From the NCBI RefSeq assembly GCF_006385555.1, contig NZ_CP041036.1, forward strand, positions 2,542,001-2,606,000: a stretch of DNA of 64,000 nt, given 5' to 3'. A program made the translations under genes and the position numbers. Origin of the DNA: Shewanella polaris. GTDB taxonomy: Bacteria > Pseudomonadota > Gammaproteobacteria > Enterobacterales > Shewanellaceae. Positions 1 through 9,306 of the stretch are shown here, one piece after another; position 1 is the first letter of the stretch; each line of letters opens with the position of its first letter. The notes beneath the pieces were generated by a model. The model ran no database searches, was not told where the DNA came from, and was given only the letters and a program-made list of their open reading frames with translations.

Positions 1-312
1 CTAGCTTTACAACAACAGCTAGGGGATTGGCAAAATAGAATCAGTTGGCAATGGGTTGCAAATAAAGATCGCGTGGATGAGCAGCGTTTAGAAAATACAA
101 CTGACAGTTACTCACTGCTTAACTTAAGCAGCAGTATCAAATGGCAAGATGCGACAATGACTATTGCAGTGAAAAATCTACTTGATGAGTATTATCAACT
201 GCCACTAGGCGGTGTCAGTATCGCTGAATATAAGGCTGACAACAGTAACGGTTTTCAACAAATAGCCGGTGCGGGTCGCTCACTCGAATTGAATGTCAGT
301 TACGCGTTCTAG
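1..312 (+). CDS. TonB-dependent receptor, C-terminal fragment (partial)
   Basis: Reading frame 1 is open from the first base to the stop at 310-312, so the gene starts outside the window and only about 103 C-terminal residues are visible. The fragment has alternating hydrophobic/polar strands, a typical TonB-receptor stretch (IAVKNLLDEYYQLP, resembling the 'V.NLFD..Y' motif) and ends in LNVSYAF, with a terminal aromatic residue as in outer-membrane beta-barrels recognised by BAM. The ligand cannot be told from this end. A GTG at 73 lies inside the frame and is not the true start. Confidence 0.75.
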   Translation, partial: LALQQQLGDWQNRISWQWVANKDRVDEQRLENTTDSYSLLNLSSSIKWQDATMTIAVKNLLDEYYQLPLGGVSIAEYKADNSNGFQQIAGAGRSLELNVSYAF

Positions 313-403
313 TTAACCAGCCATAAGTAATAAAACATATGGCCAGTAATGTGTACCACATTATTAGCTAGGCTAAAACACCAATTCTGGTAATTTTTGA
401 ACA

Positions 404-436
404 GAAAAAAACCTCTATATTGCTGTAGAGGCTTTC
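404..436 (-). terminator. Decayed copy of the tRNA-Asp terminator
   Basis: A hairpin with CCTCTA/TAGAGG arms next to an A-run resembles the functional tRNA-Asp terminator at 612-648 but has mismatches and a broken T-tract on one side. It is part of the duplicated block that also carries the tRNA pseudogene at 445-509. Confidence 0.45.
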
Positions 437-444
437 ATCTTATT

Positions 445-509
445 TGGCGGAGCGGACGCTGATGTTGAAACAGTCAACCCGCGACCTCCGACATGACAGG
501 CCAGGCCAG
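445..509 (-). pseudogene. Truncated tRNA-Asp pseudogene, copy 1
   Basis: The segment starts with the same TGGCGGAGCGGACG as the 3' end of the intact tRNA-Asp (655-731) and continues through a recognisable anticodon arm (ATGACAGGCC), then similarity stops, so the 5' half is missing. The T-arm carries a 17-base stretch where the intact gene has 7 bases, which destroys the T-stem. The flanking terminator-like sequence and the bases before it (about 369-440) also match the corresponding bases beside the real gene (577-650), so a block of about 150 bases was duplicated and then decayed. Confidence 0.7.
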
Positions 510-611
510 TTTCTATTGATCTGCGATGGAATAACATTAATGCGCTGACATTTGATAATCTAGCAGGTACTGCATTCTAGGCTGAATAACCAATTCTATT
601 GATTTTTAGAC

Positions 612-648
612 AGAAAAAAGCCCCTACATTGCTGTAGAGGCTTTTTTT
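612..648 (-). terminator. Rho-independent terminator of tRNA-Asp
   Basis: GCCCCTACA and TGTAGAGGC form a near-perfect stem flanked by an A-run and a T-run, giving an intrinsic terminator readable on either strand. It starts about 7 bases past the 3' end of the leftward tRNA-Asp gene. Confidence 0.85.
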
Positions 649-654
649 CTTATT

Positions 655-731
655 TGGCGGAGCGGACGGGACTCGAACCCGCGACCCCCGGCGTGACAGG
701 CCGGTATTCTAACCAACTGAACTACCGCTCC
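655..731 (-). tRNA. tRNA-Asp (GTC)
   Basis: Read leftward, the 77-base sequence begins GGAGCGGTAGTTCAGTTGGT and closes a 7-bp acceptor stem GGAGCGG/CCGCTCC. The anticodon arm CCGGC-CTGTCAC-GCCGG shows anticodon GTC, the T-arm is GCGGG-TTCGAGT-CCCGT, and the discriminator G is followed by an encoded CCA. All arms pair, so this is the functional copy among three tRNA-Asp-like sequences here. A strong terminator follows immediately. Confidence 0.97.
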
Positions 732-811
732 AAAACGGTTTGTATACACTTAATAAAAACGAAAATAGAATGAATATTACCTATTTTATTAAATGCAAAC
801 AGATACTTGAA

Positions 812-898
812 TAGCGGAACGGACGTTGATATTAAAACAGTGAACCCGCGTCCCCTAGCATGACAGGCCGGTAATATAACCAACTGAACTACCATTCC
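812..898 (-). pseudogene. tRNA-Asp pseudogene, copy 2
   Basis: Nearly full-length relative of tRNA-Asp. The D-arm and anticodon arm are well kept (ACAGGCCGGTA, ACCAACTGAACTACC), but the acceptor arms are mutated (GGAACGG and CCATTCC), the CCA is lost (TAG in place of TGG), and the T-arm holds a 17-base stretch in place of 7 bases. That stretch is almost the same as the one in the pseudogene at 445-509. It lies upstream of the intact tRNA on the same strand. Confidence 0.75.
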
Positions 899-1022
899 AT
901 ACAAGTGCGATGAATAATAATGTTGTGCTTATTTATCGTCAACTTATTTTTTATTTTGCCTATTTGTTTGGCTAAAAATCACGCAAACCACACTTTTTAG
1001 CACAAAACTCATCCACTTCAAC

Positions 1023-2369
1023 TTATTCGATTTTATCATCGGGTATACTCAAATCAATGTCATCCAAATCAACAGTGTCTAAAAGTGTATCAATTGATTG
1101 TTCTGGTTGCTGTGATTCTTGTTGTAACCTTAACTCAGCTGCCGCCATCGCTTTAGCGAGTGTTTGTCTCTTACGCCACACGATTAAACTCATAATGCCA
1201 AATAACAGCAGTATGCCGTTAATGATAATTATCCAGAACATTGCATTATCTTTAGCGGCTTCTTCTTCCATTTCAGCTTGAATTGCCGCTTTTTCAGCGA
1301 TCACTTTAATTGTTTCTGCTGTAATTGAAACGGGAGGCTCAATAAAATTAAAAAACATTTCAGGTAGGTAGAGCACTATTTCACGGCCATCAACTGTGGT
1401 TGATACTGCAGTTCCCTTGACTCGATAACTACCAAACTCAGTGACTTTAGGTAAATATAAAATTTGTTCCGCACTCGTCACCGCTTGTAATGTAACTGGT
1501 AAAATCAACCCTGCAGGTCCAACTAACTCAAACTCAAAATGAGTTTGTTCTAACATTAATGCTGATTCATTGACCGATAATTGTATTTTCCATATGCCTT
1601 TTGATAGATCATTATTGGCTACCATTGTTGCTTTTATCGGTTGTGCAGAAAGCTCAAAGGGCATCTCATATTCACGCTCAAAGACATTATTGCGTGCTGT
1701 GATATTAAGGATATAATGGCCAGTTGGTTGTTGTAGATTATGACTTCCGGTAAAAATACCATCGTCTGGTGCTTCGTCCATCAATTCACCATTATCTTTA
1801 TATGCTCCAACAATAATGGTGCCCGTAGCGAAATTATCATCACTAACAAGATGTTCACTGGCAAAACGTGCAGTCCATTCCACCATATAATCTAACCCAG
1901 GCATTCTCATGGTTAAATCATCACCCAAAAGCTTTGCTGTTACTTTCAGCCTTTCCCCTTGATAAAGGGGTTGTGGTAAAGGTTGTACTTCAATATCTAA
2001 TTTGGAAATTTTTTGAATTGTAGATCCTTCAACCACACTGCCTAATAGCTGCCATGGACCAGGCATCGGATTTTCAATGTAAATCATATCACCAGCAATA
2101 CCATCGACCCACTTTACGGTTTGCGGGTAGCGATCTGAATACCATTTGCTACCGTCAGGTAAAATCACCACCACAGGTGCAGAACCATAGCTACGTTGAA
2201 TCACTAACGTTAAATTATCGACCATATGATCGATTCGAAAACGATTTTTAAGTTCTACAGCTTTTGAAGCGCTAACCATAGAAGCTTGGGCATTAGGCTG
2301 CCAAACTAAGATAAGACTTAGCAACAATAAACAAGGAATAGCAAAATAACCGGCGCGAGTGGCACTCAT
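1023..2369 (-). CDS. TIGR03503-like membrane-anchored protein
   Basis: About 448 residues, resembling the TIGR03503 family of uncharacterised proteins in Shewanella and Vibrio relatives. The chosen ATG at 2369 lies 10 bases after the dnaQ stop; an upstream in-frame ATG at 2465 would run far into dnaQ and lacks sense as an N-terminus. From this start the protein opens with a hydrophobic signal segment (AGYFAIPCLLLLSLILVW), has a beta-rich periplasmic body of about 350 residues with a DEAPDDGIFTG motif recalling carbohydrate-binding or Ig-like repeats, then a single C-terminal transmembrane helix (FWIIIINGILLLFGIMSLIVW) and an acidic cytoplasmic tail. It is probably co-transcribed with dnaQ. 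Function unknown. Confidence 0.75.
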   Translation of the reverse strand: MSATRAGYFAIPCLLLLSLILVWQPNAQASMVSASKAVELKNRFRIDHMVDNLTLVIQRSYGSAPVVVILPDGSKWYSDRYPQTVKWVDGIAGDMIYIENPMPGPWQLLGSVVEGSTIQKISKLDIEVQPLPQPLYQGERLKVTAKLLGDDLTMRMPGLDYMVEWTARFASEHLVSDDNFATGTIIVGAYKDNGELMDEAPDDGIFTGSHNLQQPTGHYILNITARNNVFEREYEMPFELSAQPIKATMVANNDLSKGIWKIQLSVNESALMLEQTHFEFELVGPAGLILPVTLQAVTSAEQILYLPKVTEFGSYRVKGTAVSTTVDGREIVLYLPEMFFNFIEPPVSITAETIKVIAEKAAIQAEMEEEAAKDNAMFWIIIINGILLLFGIMSLIVWRKRQTLAKAMAAAELRLQQESQQPEQSIDTLLDTVDLDDIDLSIPDDKIE

Positions 2370-2379
2370 AAAGATTGGT

Positions 2380-3108
2380 TTACCCTCTCCAGAGACATTT
2401 ACCTGACTTCGCAATGAGGTCAAGTCGTTGTTCGTGTAATAGTATTTCATCGGCAGATGCACCAACGACTTTAAGATTAAACGCCGCAGGATCGATTTTT
2501 TTTATTCCGCCGCCTTCTTGACCCGCTTTTTCATTGGACAAATTAAACTTAATTTGTCCACCCGTCATAATTAAATAAACATCAGCGAGAATTTCCGCAT
2601 CGAGTAACGCCCCGTGATAAGTACGGCGGCCATTATCAATACCATAACGCCTACACAGTGCATCTAGGTTATTCTTTTGCCCTGGATGCAGACGCTTTGC
2701 AATTGCCAAGCTATCTAAAATACTGCAAATTTCTTTAGTTTTCGGTCCTATGGGATTGAGTTTTGAAAACTCATGGTCCATGAAACTCACGTCGAAGTTA
2801 GCGTTGTGGGCGACAATTTCCGCACCATCGATAAAATCAATAAAATCTTTGGCTATTTGATGAAAACGCGGCTCATTAGCTACGCGGTCATTAGTGATCC
2901 CATGAACTTGAATGGCTTCTTCATCAATTGCCTGACCAGGATTGATATATTGATGATACGTTCTACCCGTTAAGCGACGATTAATCACTTCAACACAACC
3001 AATTTCAATAATGCGATGACCAACATAAATCGGTCCACCCGCTTGATTCATACCTGTGGTTTCGGTATCAAGAATCACTTGACGACTTGCACTAGAAATA
3101 ATGTTCAT
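2380..3108 (-). CDS. dnaQ: DNA polymerase III epsilon subunit (proofreading exonuclease)
   Basis: 242 residues, near the 243 of E. coli DnaQ. It supplies the 3'-5' proofreading activity of the replicase core. The DEDDh exonuclease motifs are all visible: DTETTG near residue 13 (Exo I), HNANFDVSF near 100 (Exo II), and [14 protein letters not shown] near 160 (Exo III, with the catalytic His). The C-terminal part after about 185 should be the alpha-binding tail. The ATG at 3108 gives [19 protein letters not shown], matching the family N-terminus better than the longer frame from 3132. It is divergent from rnhA with about 77 bases between them, a widely conserved arrangement. Confidence 0.95.
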   Translation of the reverse strand: MNIISSASRQVILDTETTGMNQAGGPIYVGHRIIEIGCVEVINRRLTGRTYHQYINPGQAIDEEAIQVHGITNDRVANEPRFHQIAKDFIDFIDGAEIVAHNANFDVSFMDHEFSKLNPIGPKTKEICSILDSLAIAKRLHPGQKNNLDALCRRYGIDNGRRTYHGALLDAEILADVYLIMTGGQIKFNLSNEKAGQEGGGIKKIDPAAFNLKVVGASADEILLHEQRLDLIAKSGKCLWRG

Positions 3109-3185
3109 ATTTTTTACTCTTTCAGCCCTCACCTTCGTATAAATTAAGTATACTGACGCGAATATTTCGCTATGGTAACAACTTG

Positions 3186-3659
3186 ATGGCCGAACTCAAA
3201 CAGCTGTATATTTTTACTGATGGCTCTTGCTTAGGAAATCCCGGACCCGGTGGCTATGGTGTGGTCATGAAATATAAACATCAGCACCATGAAATGGCCG
3301 ATGGCTTCTCATTAACAACCAATAATCGTATGGAGCTTTTAGCGCCGATAATCGCGCTAGAGACGTTATATGAGCCATGCAACATCATTTTAACTAGCGA
3401 CAGTCAATATATGCGACAAGGTATTATGACGTGGATCCATGGTTGGAAGAAAAAAGGCTGGATAACCTCAACCAAACAACCTGTGAAGAATGTTGATTTA
3501 TGGAAACGTTTAGACGCGGTCAGCCAATTACACAAAATTGACTGGCGTTGGGTAAAAGGTCATGCCGGCCATGTTGAAAATGAACGCTGTGACGTGTTGG
3601 CAAGAAAAGCCGCTGAAGCTAAACCACAACAACCCGATAAAGGTTATCAGCCAGAATAA
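3186..3659 (+). CDS. rnhA: Ribonuclease HI
   Basis: 157 residues, the usual length of bacterial RNase HI (155 in E. coli). It degrades the RNA strand of RNA-DNA hybrids. The N-terminal [16 protein letters not shown] motif carries the first catalytic Asp; NRMELLAPI carries the Glu; TSDSQY carries the second Asp; and [15 protein letters not shown] carries the catalytic-loop His and the last Asp. The ATG at 3186 was preferred to the TTG immediately before it. It is divergent from dnaQ. Confidence 0.96.
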   Translation: MAELKQLYIFTDGSCLGNPGPGGYGVVMKYKHQHHEMADGFSLTTNNRMELLAPIIALETLYEPCNIILTSDSQYMRQGIMTWIHGWKKKGWITSTKQPVKNVDLWKRLDAVSQLHKIDWRWVKGHAGHVENERCDVLARKAAEAKPQQPDKGYQPE

Positions 3660-3710
3660 CTAACGCCTCTTAATAAACACTTACGTATATTGCTTATTTG
3701 TTGCGCTTGT

Positions 3711-4502
3711 TTATGATTTTGCAGATTTCAATATAGGTGTTTTAACATGCTCATTTTGAGTCAAACCACTTCTGCCTGCTGATGGTGCGGCAGACCAGTT
3801 AGGCGCTTTTAATTTTGCTTTATCTTTGATTGGAGTGAGCGGAATCGTCATTTTCCGAGCGACAATTAAATAGACACTGCCGGTACTCGGCAACCAGGTA
3901 GCAATACTTTTTTGCCACCATGAAGATTGATAAGGTTCGTTGGCTTGATAAGACATATTAGCGCCACGTTGTCCTAATAACGAATGGTACATAAAACGTT
4001 CGTCGGCCAATACTTGATAACCCAATAGTCCAAGCCAATCTTTAACTCTTGATGGCATAAAAAACTGTCCATCCCAAGGTAGTTGAGTTTGATATTTAGG
4101 CAGAATTTTACCAATAAAAGCGGGGCTTATTGGATTAAAACCAATAATGAAAATATAACCACTTTTGATTAACACCCGATCGAATTCACGCAAAATCTGA
4201 TACGGATCTGATTCAAATTCAAGTAAAAAGCAACTTAAAACTGCGTCAATTGAGTTTTGTTGTATCGGTAAATAATGGGTATCGGCCTGAATACTAGCAC
4301 CGACGCCGTCATAAACAGAAAAATGGCGTGCAATATTGCATTGTAAGCTGTTTAGATGGCTGCTTAACGCCCCCACTTTTAGTAAATGATAGCCGAATAT
4401 CCGTGGCCACCAAGGCGCTAGCTTAGCGTCTATCTCGGCTTGCAACAATTCTCCATAAGGTAAATCTTGCCAAATAAGGGGTTTTAACATTGAGCCCGCC
4501 AA
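3711..4502 (-). CDS. SAM-dependent methyltransferase, YafS-like
   Basis: 263 residues; a class I methyltransferase of the type-11 kind, positioned beside gloB and rnhA like E. coli yafS. The region ADTHYLPIQQNSIDAVLSCF and the following EFDRVLIKSGYIFIIGFNP match motifs II-IV of such enzymes. The usual glycine-rich motif I is weak here (LLKVGALSSHLN), so SAM binding may be altered. The substrate is unknown. The C-terminal 45 residues are basic and low in complexity (KDKAKLKAPNWSAAPSAGR). The start could be ATG 4502 or ATG 4490. Divergent from gloB. Confidence 0.75.
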   Translation of the reverse strand: MAGSMLKPLIWQDLPYGELLQAEIDAKLAPWWPRIFGYHLLKVGALSSHLNSLQCNIARHFSVYDGVGASIQADTHYLPIQQNSIDAVLSCFLLEFESDPYQILREFDRVLIKSGYIFIIGFNPISPAFIGKILPKYQTQLPWDGQFFMPSRVKDWLGLLGYQVLADERFMYHSLLGQRGANMSYQANEPYQSSWWQKSIATWLPSTGSVYLIVARKMTIPLTPIKDKAKLKAPNWSAAPSAGRSGLTQNEHVKTPILKSAKS

Positions 4503-4662
4503 CTTTCGCTTTAAAAAATATCATATTCACTAAACAAACTTTACCACAGCTTATTTAATTTTAAGCTAACCATTAATAATACTTTGAAGTATCACTTCAC
4601 TTGGCGTTATTTAACGATATCCGTTACCCTAACAGATAGTCAATCACCACTCGAGTTAGATT

Positions 4663-5442
4663 ATGCTTAACGTTCATACAATCCCAGCGTTCAACGACAA
4701 TTACATTTGGTTGATTCATCAAGAAAGCAGCCATTTTGCTTATGTTGTTGACCCTGGCTGTGGTCAAAGTGTTATTGATTATATCGCGACCACCGATCTT
4801 GAGTTAGTCGGGATATTAATCACCCATCATCATGCAGATCATACTGGCGGTATTACACTGCTTCAACAACATTTTAACCATACTCTGAAGGTATATGGTC
4901 CAAGTAATGAGAAGATCGCAGGGTTAACATATCCTCTTAGTATTGAATCGAAAACAACGCTCGACATTCCCCATTTAGGAGCAACAACTGTAATGGCCGT
5001 TCCAGGCCACACCTTAGGACATATTGCATATTATATGCAGCAAAGCTTATTTTGCGGTGACACCTTGTTTAGTGCTGGTTGCGGACGATTATTTGAAGGT
5101 ACTCCAGAACAAATGCTTAAATCACTGTCAATGCTTGCACAACTTCCCGATGACACCAAGGTGTACTGTGCGCATGAATACACCCAGGCAAACATTGATT
5201 TTGCATTACATGTCACACCCAAAAATCAGCAATTGATTGAGTATGCTGATAAGGTTAAACGCTTAAGAGCACAAAATATACCGAGTATTCCGAGTTCAAT
5301 AGGCATTGAAAAAGCTATCAATCCATTTTTACGTTGCCATATAAATGAGACTCAGCTCGCAATTTCAGCTCATTTTAAATTAAACAAAATAGATACTATT
5401 CAAACATTTACTAAACTAAGGTTATGGAAGGATAGTTTTTGA
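4663..5442 (+). CDS. gloB: Hydroxyacylglutathione hydrolase (glyoxalase II)
   Basis: 259 residues, against 251 in E. coli. It hydrolyses S-lactoylglutathione to lactate and glutathione, the second step of methylglyoxal detoxification. The metallo-beta-lactamase signature THHHADHTGG lies near residue 51, followed by the GHTLGH His, the bridging Asp in FCGDTLF and a C-terminal His in CAHEYT, together the two-metal site. The C-terminal helical domain that binds glutathione is present (NPFLRC). The start at 4663 gives MLNVHTIPAFNDNYIW, the typical family N-terminus. Divergent from the methyltransferase. Confidence 0.95.
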   Translation: MLNVHTIPAFNDNYIWLIHQESSHFAYVVDPGCGQSVIDYIATTDLELVGILITHHHADHTGGITLLQQHFNHTLKVYGPSNEKIAGLTYPLSIESKTTLDIPHLGATTVMAVPGHTLGHIAYYMQQSLFCGDTLFSAGCGRLFEGTPEQMLKSLSMLAQLPDDTKVYCAHEYTQANIDFALHVTPKNQQLIEYADKVKRLRAQNIPSIPSSIGIEKAINPFLRCHINETQLAISAHFKLNKIDTIQTFTKLRLWKDSF

Positions 5443-5587
5443 TTTAACATGAAAACAGTTTAATAAGACAAGCTAAAAGATTTAATCTACAATGCAAAAT
5501 TGAATTAGCATGACCAAAAGAGTCTCAATGGCATTTGGTATGTTCCATTTTATGTAAGCCTGAGAACTTGGGGTAATGTATCTTCAA

Positions 5588-7141
5588 ATGAAAGCTAACT
5601 TTATTATTATAGCTGGCTGTATGCTGGCTGTAACAGGGTGCCAGACACTCCATACTGCAGAGCCAAGTTCTGATAGTTCAAATAAGACCGTTAACACTAA
5701 TGTTAAAAATAAAAAATCGTCTACGGTAACCCTTGAGCAAATTGAAGAACAAGTCGCCGAGGTAAATGATTTATGGTTCAGGATCGACAATCAAATGCAT
5801 TTTCCGGTTGTTGATAATGTATTAGTAAACCAATACCGACAATGGTATATCGATAATCCACAACATTTAGAAATTGTCACTCAACGTGCTAAGCCATATC
5901 TATATTACATCGTAGAGCAGCTTGAACAACGTAATTTACCCATAGAACTTGCTTTATTACCTATTGTTGAAAGTGGTTTTGATCCACTAGCCTATTCAAC
6001 GAGTAATGCTTCTGGTTTATGGCAATTAACCGCACCTACTGCGTTGTCATTTGGTGTAAAAACCAATTGGTGGTATGACGGACGACGTGATGTTGCCTCA
6101 TCAACAAAAGCCGCGTTAGATTTAATGGAATACCTATACGCCAAAATGGGGCAAAACTGGTTATACACCATTGCTGCTTATAATTCAGGTGAAGGCAGGG
6201 TATTCAATGCGATTAAACATAACCAAGCCAGAGGAAAGTCCACAGATTTTTGGTCTTTATCTCTTCCAAGAGAAACGACTCACTATGTCCCCCAACTGTT
6301 AGCGTTGGCAGATGTCATTAAACATGCTGATAAATACGGTATCAATTTAGCGGCAATTGATAACTTACCTCAAATTGAAGTCGTCAATATTGAAAGCCAA
6401 TTAGACATAAACTTAGCAGCAGATCTCGCTCAAATAGACATAAGTGATTTAAAAGCGATTAATCCAGGTTTAAAGCGCTGGGCAACAGCCCCGCAAGGTC
6501 CACATCACTTAATTGTGCCTAGCGAAAAAGCTTCAACCTTCAAACGAGCATTAGCGACTATCGAACCAGACTCTAGGATTAATTGGGTTCGTTATAAAAT
6601 AAAATCTGGCGACAGTATTAGTGAAATTGCCGATCAATTTGAAACAACAGCCACCTTAATACGAAGCAGCAACGGTATTAAAGGAAATAATATTATTGCT
6701 GGTAGGTTTTTAATTATTCCTGTTGCAGCAAAAGATCCAGACTTAGTCACTATGATTGCAGACCAAGTTCTAGCTCGTAAAACGGTGATCAAATCTAGCG
6801 TAAATAAACAAACCTATACCGTTAAGTCCGGTGATTCATTATGGAAAATTGCCCAAACTCATCAAGTCAGTGTAGCGCAATTAAGTAAGTGGAATAACCT
6901 TAAAAAACAATCTACCTTAAGCGTTGGTAAATCGTTAGTTATCTATCCTAATGAAGTTTCTATTAATACTGCAGGCAATGAGAAAACGGTTAACTATCGA
7001 GTGCAATCTGGCGATTCGCTAGCGCGTATAGCACTGAAATACAAAGTTACGGTGGCCGAACTCATTGAATGGAACAGTCTAGAAAAAAGTACCTTGATCC
7101 AGCCTGGGCAAATACTAAAGCTAATTGTGACCAATAGCTAA
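5588..7141 (+). CDS. mltD: Membrane-bound lytic murein transglycosylase D with LysM repeats
   Basis: About 517 residues. A lipoprotein signal with lipobox LAVTGC near residue 18 implies outer-membrane anchoring. The SLT (GH23) domain lies around residues 110-230 with the catalytic Glu in LLPIVESGFDPLAYS and a downstream AAYNSGEGRV motif. Three LysM peptidoglycan-binding modules follow (starting YKIKSGDSISEIA, YTVKSGDSLWKIA and YRVQSGDSLARIA). It cleaves murein glycan strands, releasing 1,6-anhydro ends. The ATG at 5588 (MKANFII) was preferred to the one at 5576, as it gives a compact lipoprotein signal. It follows gloB as in E. coli. Confidence 0.92.
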   Translation: MKANFIIIAGCMLAVTGCQTLHTAEPSSDSSNKTVNTNVKNKKSSTVTLEQIEEQVAEVNDLWFRIDNQMHFPVVDNVLVNQYRQWYIDNPQHLEIVTQRAKPYLYYIVEQLEQRNLPIELALLPIVESGFDPLAYSTSNASGLWQLTAPTALSFGVKTNWWYDGRRDVASSTKAALDLMEYLYAKMGQNWLYTIAAYNSGEGRVFNAIKHNQARGKSTDFWSLSLPRETTHYVPQLLALADVIKHADKYGINLAAIDNLPQIEVVNIESQLDINLAADLAQIDISDLKAINPGLKRWATAPQGPHHLIVPSEKASTFKRALATIEPDSRINWVRYKIKSGDSISEIADQFETTATLIRSSNGIKGNNIIAGRFLIIPVAAKDPDLVTMIADQVLARKTVIKSSVNKQTYTVKSGDSLWKIAQTHQVSVAQLSKWNNLKKQSTLSVGKSLVIYPNEVSINTAGNEKTVNYRVQSGDSLARIALKYKVTVAELIEWNSLEKSTLIQPGQILKLIVTNS

Positions 7142-7463
7142 TCACCTTCATGCAATTATAATTATGATAATAATTTGTATTAATACTGGTGATTAGCCAT
7201 AGCGCTATATTCAACGCATAAAAACGGACAAGTGAATCACTTGTCCGTTTTTTATTCTGTAATTTTATCGTAAATAAACGCTAATGGTTTAGCCGTGTTT
7301 AATACCGTAAACAAACCATTATCACACTTGTACTGTGACATTGACTTAGTTAAATCAACAGTCGTATTTAATAATCTTAATATCAAAAATACTATATACG
7401 TTAAAAAAGGCTGAAGTATTCATAAAGAATGATCGACAGCCCTAAACATTAATAATCTATTAA
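7142..7463. other. Convergent intergenic region
   Basis: 322 bases between mltD and the asmA-like gene. It holds one strong terminator (7221-7252) and a second nested inverted repeat: TAATGGTTT (7282-7290) pairs with AAACCATTA (7313-7321), with a smaller GTTTA/TAAAC stem inside. No coding sequence seen. Confidence 0.6.
7221..7252 (+). terminator. Rho-independent terminator downstream of mltD
   Basis: A perfect stem ACGGACAAGTG / CACTTGTCCGT with a 3-base loop, flanked by A-run and T-run, about 80 bases after the mltD stop. It can work in both directions but is far from the asmA-like stop (7464). Confidence 0.88.
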
Positions 7464-9281
7464 TTACAGTCCAAGCTTCTTGAACAATCCATCTTTTAAC
7501 TTTTCTTTGGCTTTATCGGCTTCATCTTTAAACTGGCCTTCTAACAATGCTTTTGTATCAATGCCAAACTTAGGTTCTTGGAATGTACCTTTGATAGTTA
7601 AAGGAATATTAACACCTTTTAGTGACTCATCAGCATCACCTTGACCTGATAAAGATCCCACTACACTGGTAGTCAAGGTGTAATCCAACGCTTCAGAAGC
7701 AATGTTTGCTGTGCCCTTACCGCTTAAACGAATTAACGGTGAAGCCATCGCTAAATCAGGATTAGTCACAACAGCATCTTTCATCGTGAAACTACCTGTC
7801 AAACTGGTAAAGTCCGTTTTCAACTCTTCTTTATTGTCAGCAGACAAATCACCTTTTAATTTTTGCTGAGCACTGCGGATCATTTGTGGAATGTTAACCC
7901 CATAAAGCGAGCCATCAGCCACTTCAAACTTGCCTACTGCATCAAGATTCTTTTTAAGATTGTCTGGAAGTAAACTCGAACCACTACCGTTAACTTCAAA
8001 GCTAGCAGTACCAGAAATCAAATCAACTTCAGCCGCATCAATTAATAACGGACGAATATTAACACCAGTGAGTTTTTTATCGAATTGATATGTGGGCACC
8101 GCTTTGCGACCATCTAATTTTGCGCTAAGCGCTAATTTACCTTCATATAAATCAGCTGTAAGCGACGACAAGTTCAATATGCCTTTATTAATAGCCATTT
8201 TCATTTGCCAATTTTGCGTTAGCATATTACTGACTTTAATTGATTTAGCCGTTAAGTTAAGTGTTAAGTCGACACTTTTCAATGCTGATAAATCAGGTTC
8301 TTGGCTTGGCGCAGTTTCGGGAGTACCCTCAGTTTCTTTCGCATCACCTTCTTGCTTTGGCAGTAATGCATCGACATCAATATCGCCAACATCAAGATTC
8401 ATCACAATTTTAGGAATACTGTTGCCATAGTTAACCTTAATATCGCCAGTTGCCGCTAACGTCATCGCTGACATTTTAGTTAATTGCAGCTCTAATGTTT
8501 TGGCATCTAATGCCATAGTCATTTGTGTCGTGAGCTCTGCAGTAACCGCTTTACCAGGCAAACTGTCACCGCTGGCTTTATGTACCATAGCAAAGTCATT
8601 AATAGTGATGTTATTTAAAGCTTGGTCTACCTTTATTTTGCCTTGTCCAGATGATGCAAGCTGCATATCAGGTAGTGTCGCTGAAAACTCATAAGCAAAA
8701 TCAGCAAATTGACCTAGGCTAAACTGACCAAGAGTAAAACTTTTCAAACTAAATGTTTGAGTAGTATTGCTCGCCATATCAATTAAATTGATATTAGTAT
8801 TTGTGAGTTCGATACCACCAATATCTAGAGTCTGTAAAGACACTGCTTCTGAGTTGCTTGTGGCTGATTGTGGTGTTTCAATCGATTTTTCAGCAGTTAA
8901 ACCATCAAAACTAGTCTCACCGTCTTTTTGAGTCACTAAATTAAGTGTAAGCCCATCAAGCTTTAATAAGTCAACTTCAATTTGTTGGCTAAATAAAGGC
9001 ATAAGTGCCACATTAGCCACTGCTTCATTAACATCCAGCATTGATACTGGGGTGAAACCATCTGGGTTAGAGAGTGAAATCCCACCCAATTTAATCCCTA
9101 ATGAAGGAAAAATGCTCCAACTCAGATCTTGAGTTATTTGTAAGTCTCGACCCGTTTGTTTTTTGACGGCATCAACTATCTGCGGTTTAAAATTATTAAG
9201 GTCGAAAAACATTGTTAAGTAGACCGTCACGCCCACTACTAAGGTTAGCCCAATTGCTAATATCCACTTTACTACTTTCAT
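7464..9281 (-). CDS. AsmA family protein
   Basis: 605 residues. One N-terminal transmembrane helix (ILAIGLTLVVGVTVYLTMFF) is followed by the family hallmark NNFKPQIVDAVKKQTGRDL and LSWSIFPSLGIKLGGISLSNP, which places it in the AsmA/chorein-like group that bridges the periplasm and is implicated in phospholipid transport and outer-membrane assembly. A long beta-rich body follows, with the conserved C-terminal AsmA_2 portion (LDYTLTTSVVGSLSGQG). A good ribosome-binding site (AAGGAAG) precedes ATG 9281. The gene lies 25 bases after an RraA-family gene and may share its transcript. E. coli AsmA is 617 residues. Confidence 0.88.
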   Translation of the reverse strand: MKVVKWILAIGLTLVVGVTVYLTMFFDLNNFKPQIVDAVKKQTGRDLQITQDLSWSIFPSLGIKLGGISLSNPDGFTPVSMLDVNEAVANVALMPLFSQQIEVDLLKLDGLTLNLVTQKDGETSFDGLTAEKSIETPQSATSNSEAVSLQTLDIGGIELTNTNINLIDMASNTTQTFSLKSFTLGQFSLGQFADFAYEFSATLPDMQLASSGQGKIKVDQALNNITINDFAMVHKASGDSLPGKAVTAELTTQMTMALDAKTLELQLTKMSAMTLAATGDIKVNYGNSIPKIVMNLDVGDIDVDALLPKQEGDAKETEGTPETAPSQEPDLSALKSVDLTLNLTAKSIKVSNMLTQNWQMKMAINKGILNLSSLTADLYEGKLALSAKLDGRKAVPTYQFDKKLTGVNIRPLLIDAAEVDLISGTASFEVNGSGSSLLPDNLKKNLDAVGKFEVADGSLYGVNIPQMIRSAQQKLKGDLSADNKEELKTDFTSLTGSFTMKDAVVTNPDLAMASPLIRLSGKGTANIASEALDYTLTTSVVGSLSGQGDADESLKGVNIPLTIKGTFQEPKFGIDTKALLEGQFKDEADKAKEKLKDGLFKKLGL

Positions 9282-9306
9282 TGTCGCTTCCTTGTCTGTA
9301 TTTATT

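Noticed and set aside
722..904. A 60-codon open frame overlapping the tRNA-Asp region
   Set aside because: It runs through tRNA pseudogene sequence on the minus strand, with no ribosome-binding site or family resemblance.
2054..2251. Open frames opposite long genes, for example at 2054-2251, 8092-8430, 13720-13995 and 50099-50425
   Set aside because: They are antisense shadows of well-supported genes without ribosome-binding sites or family matches.
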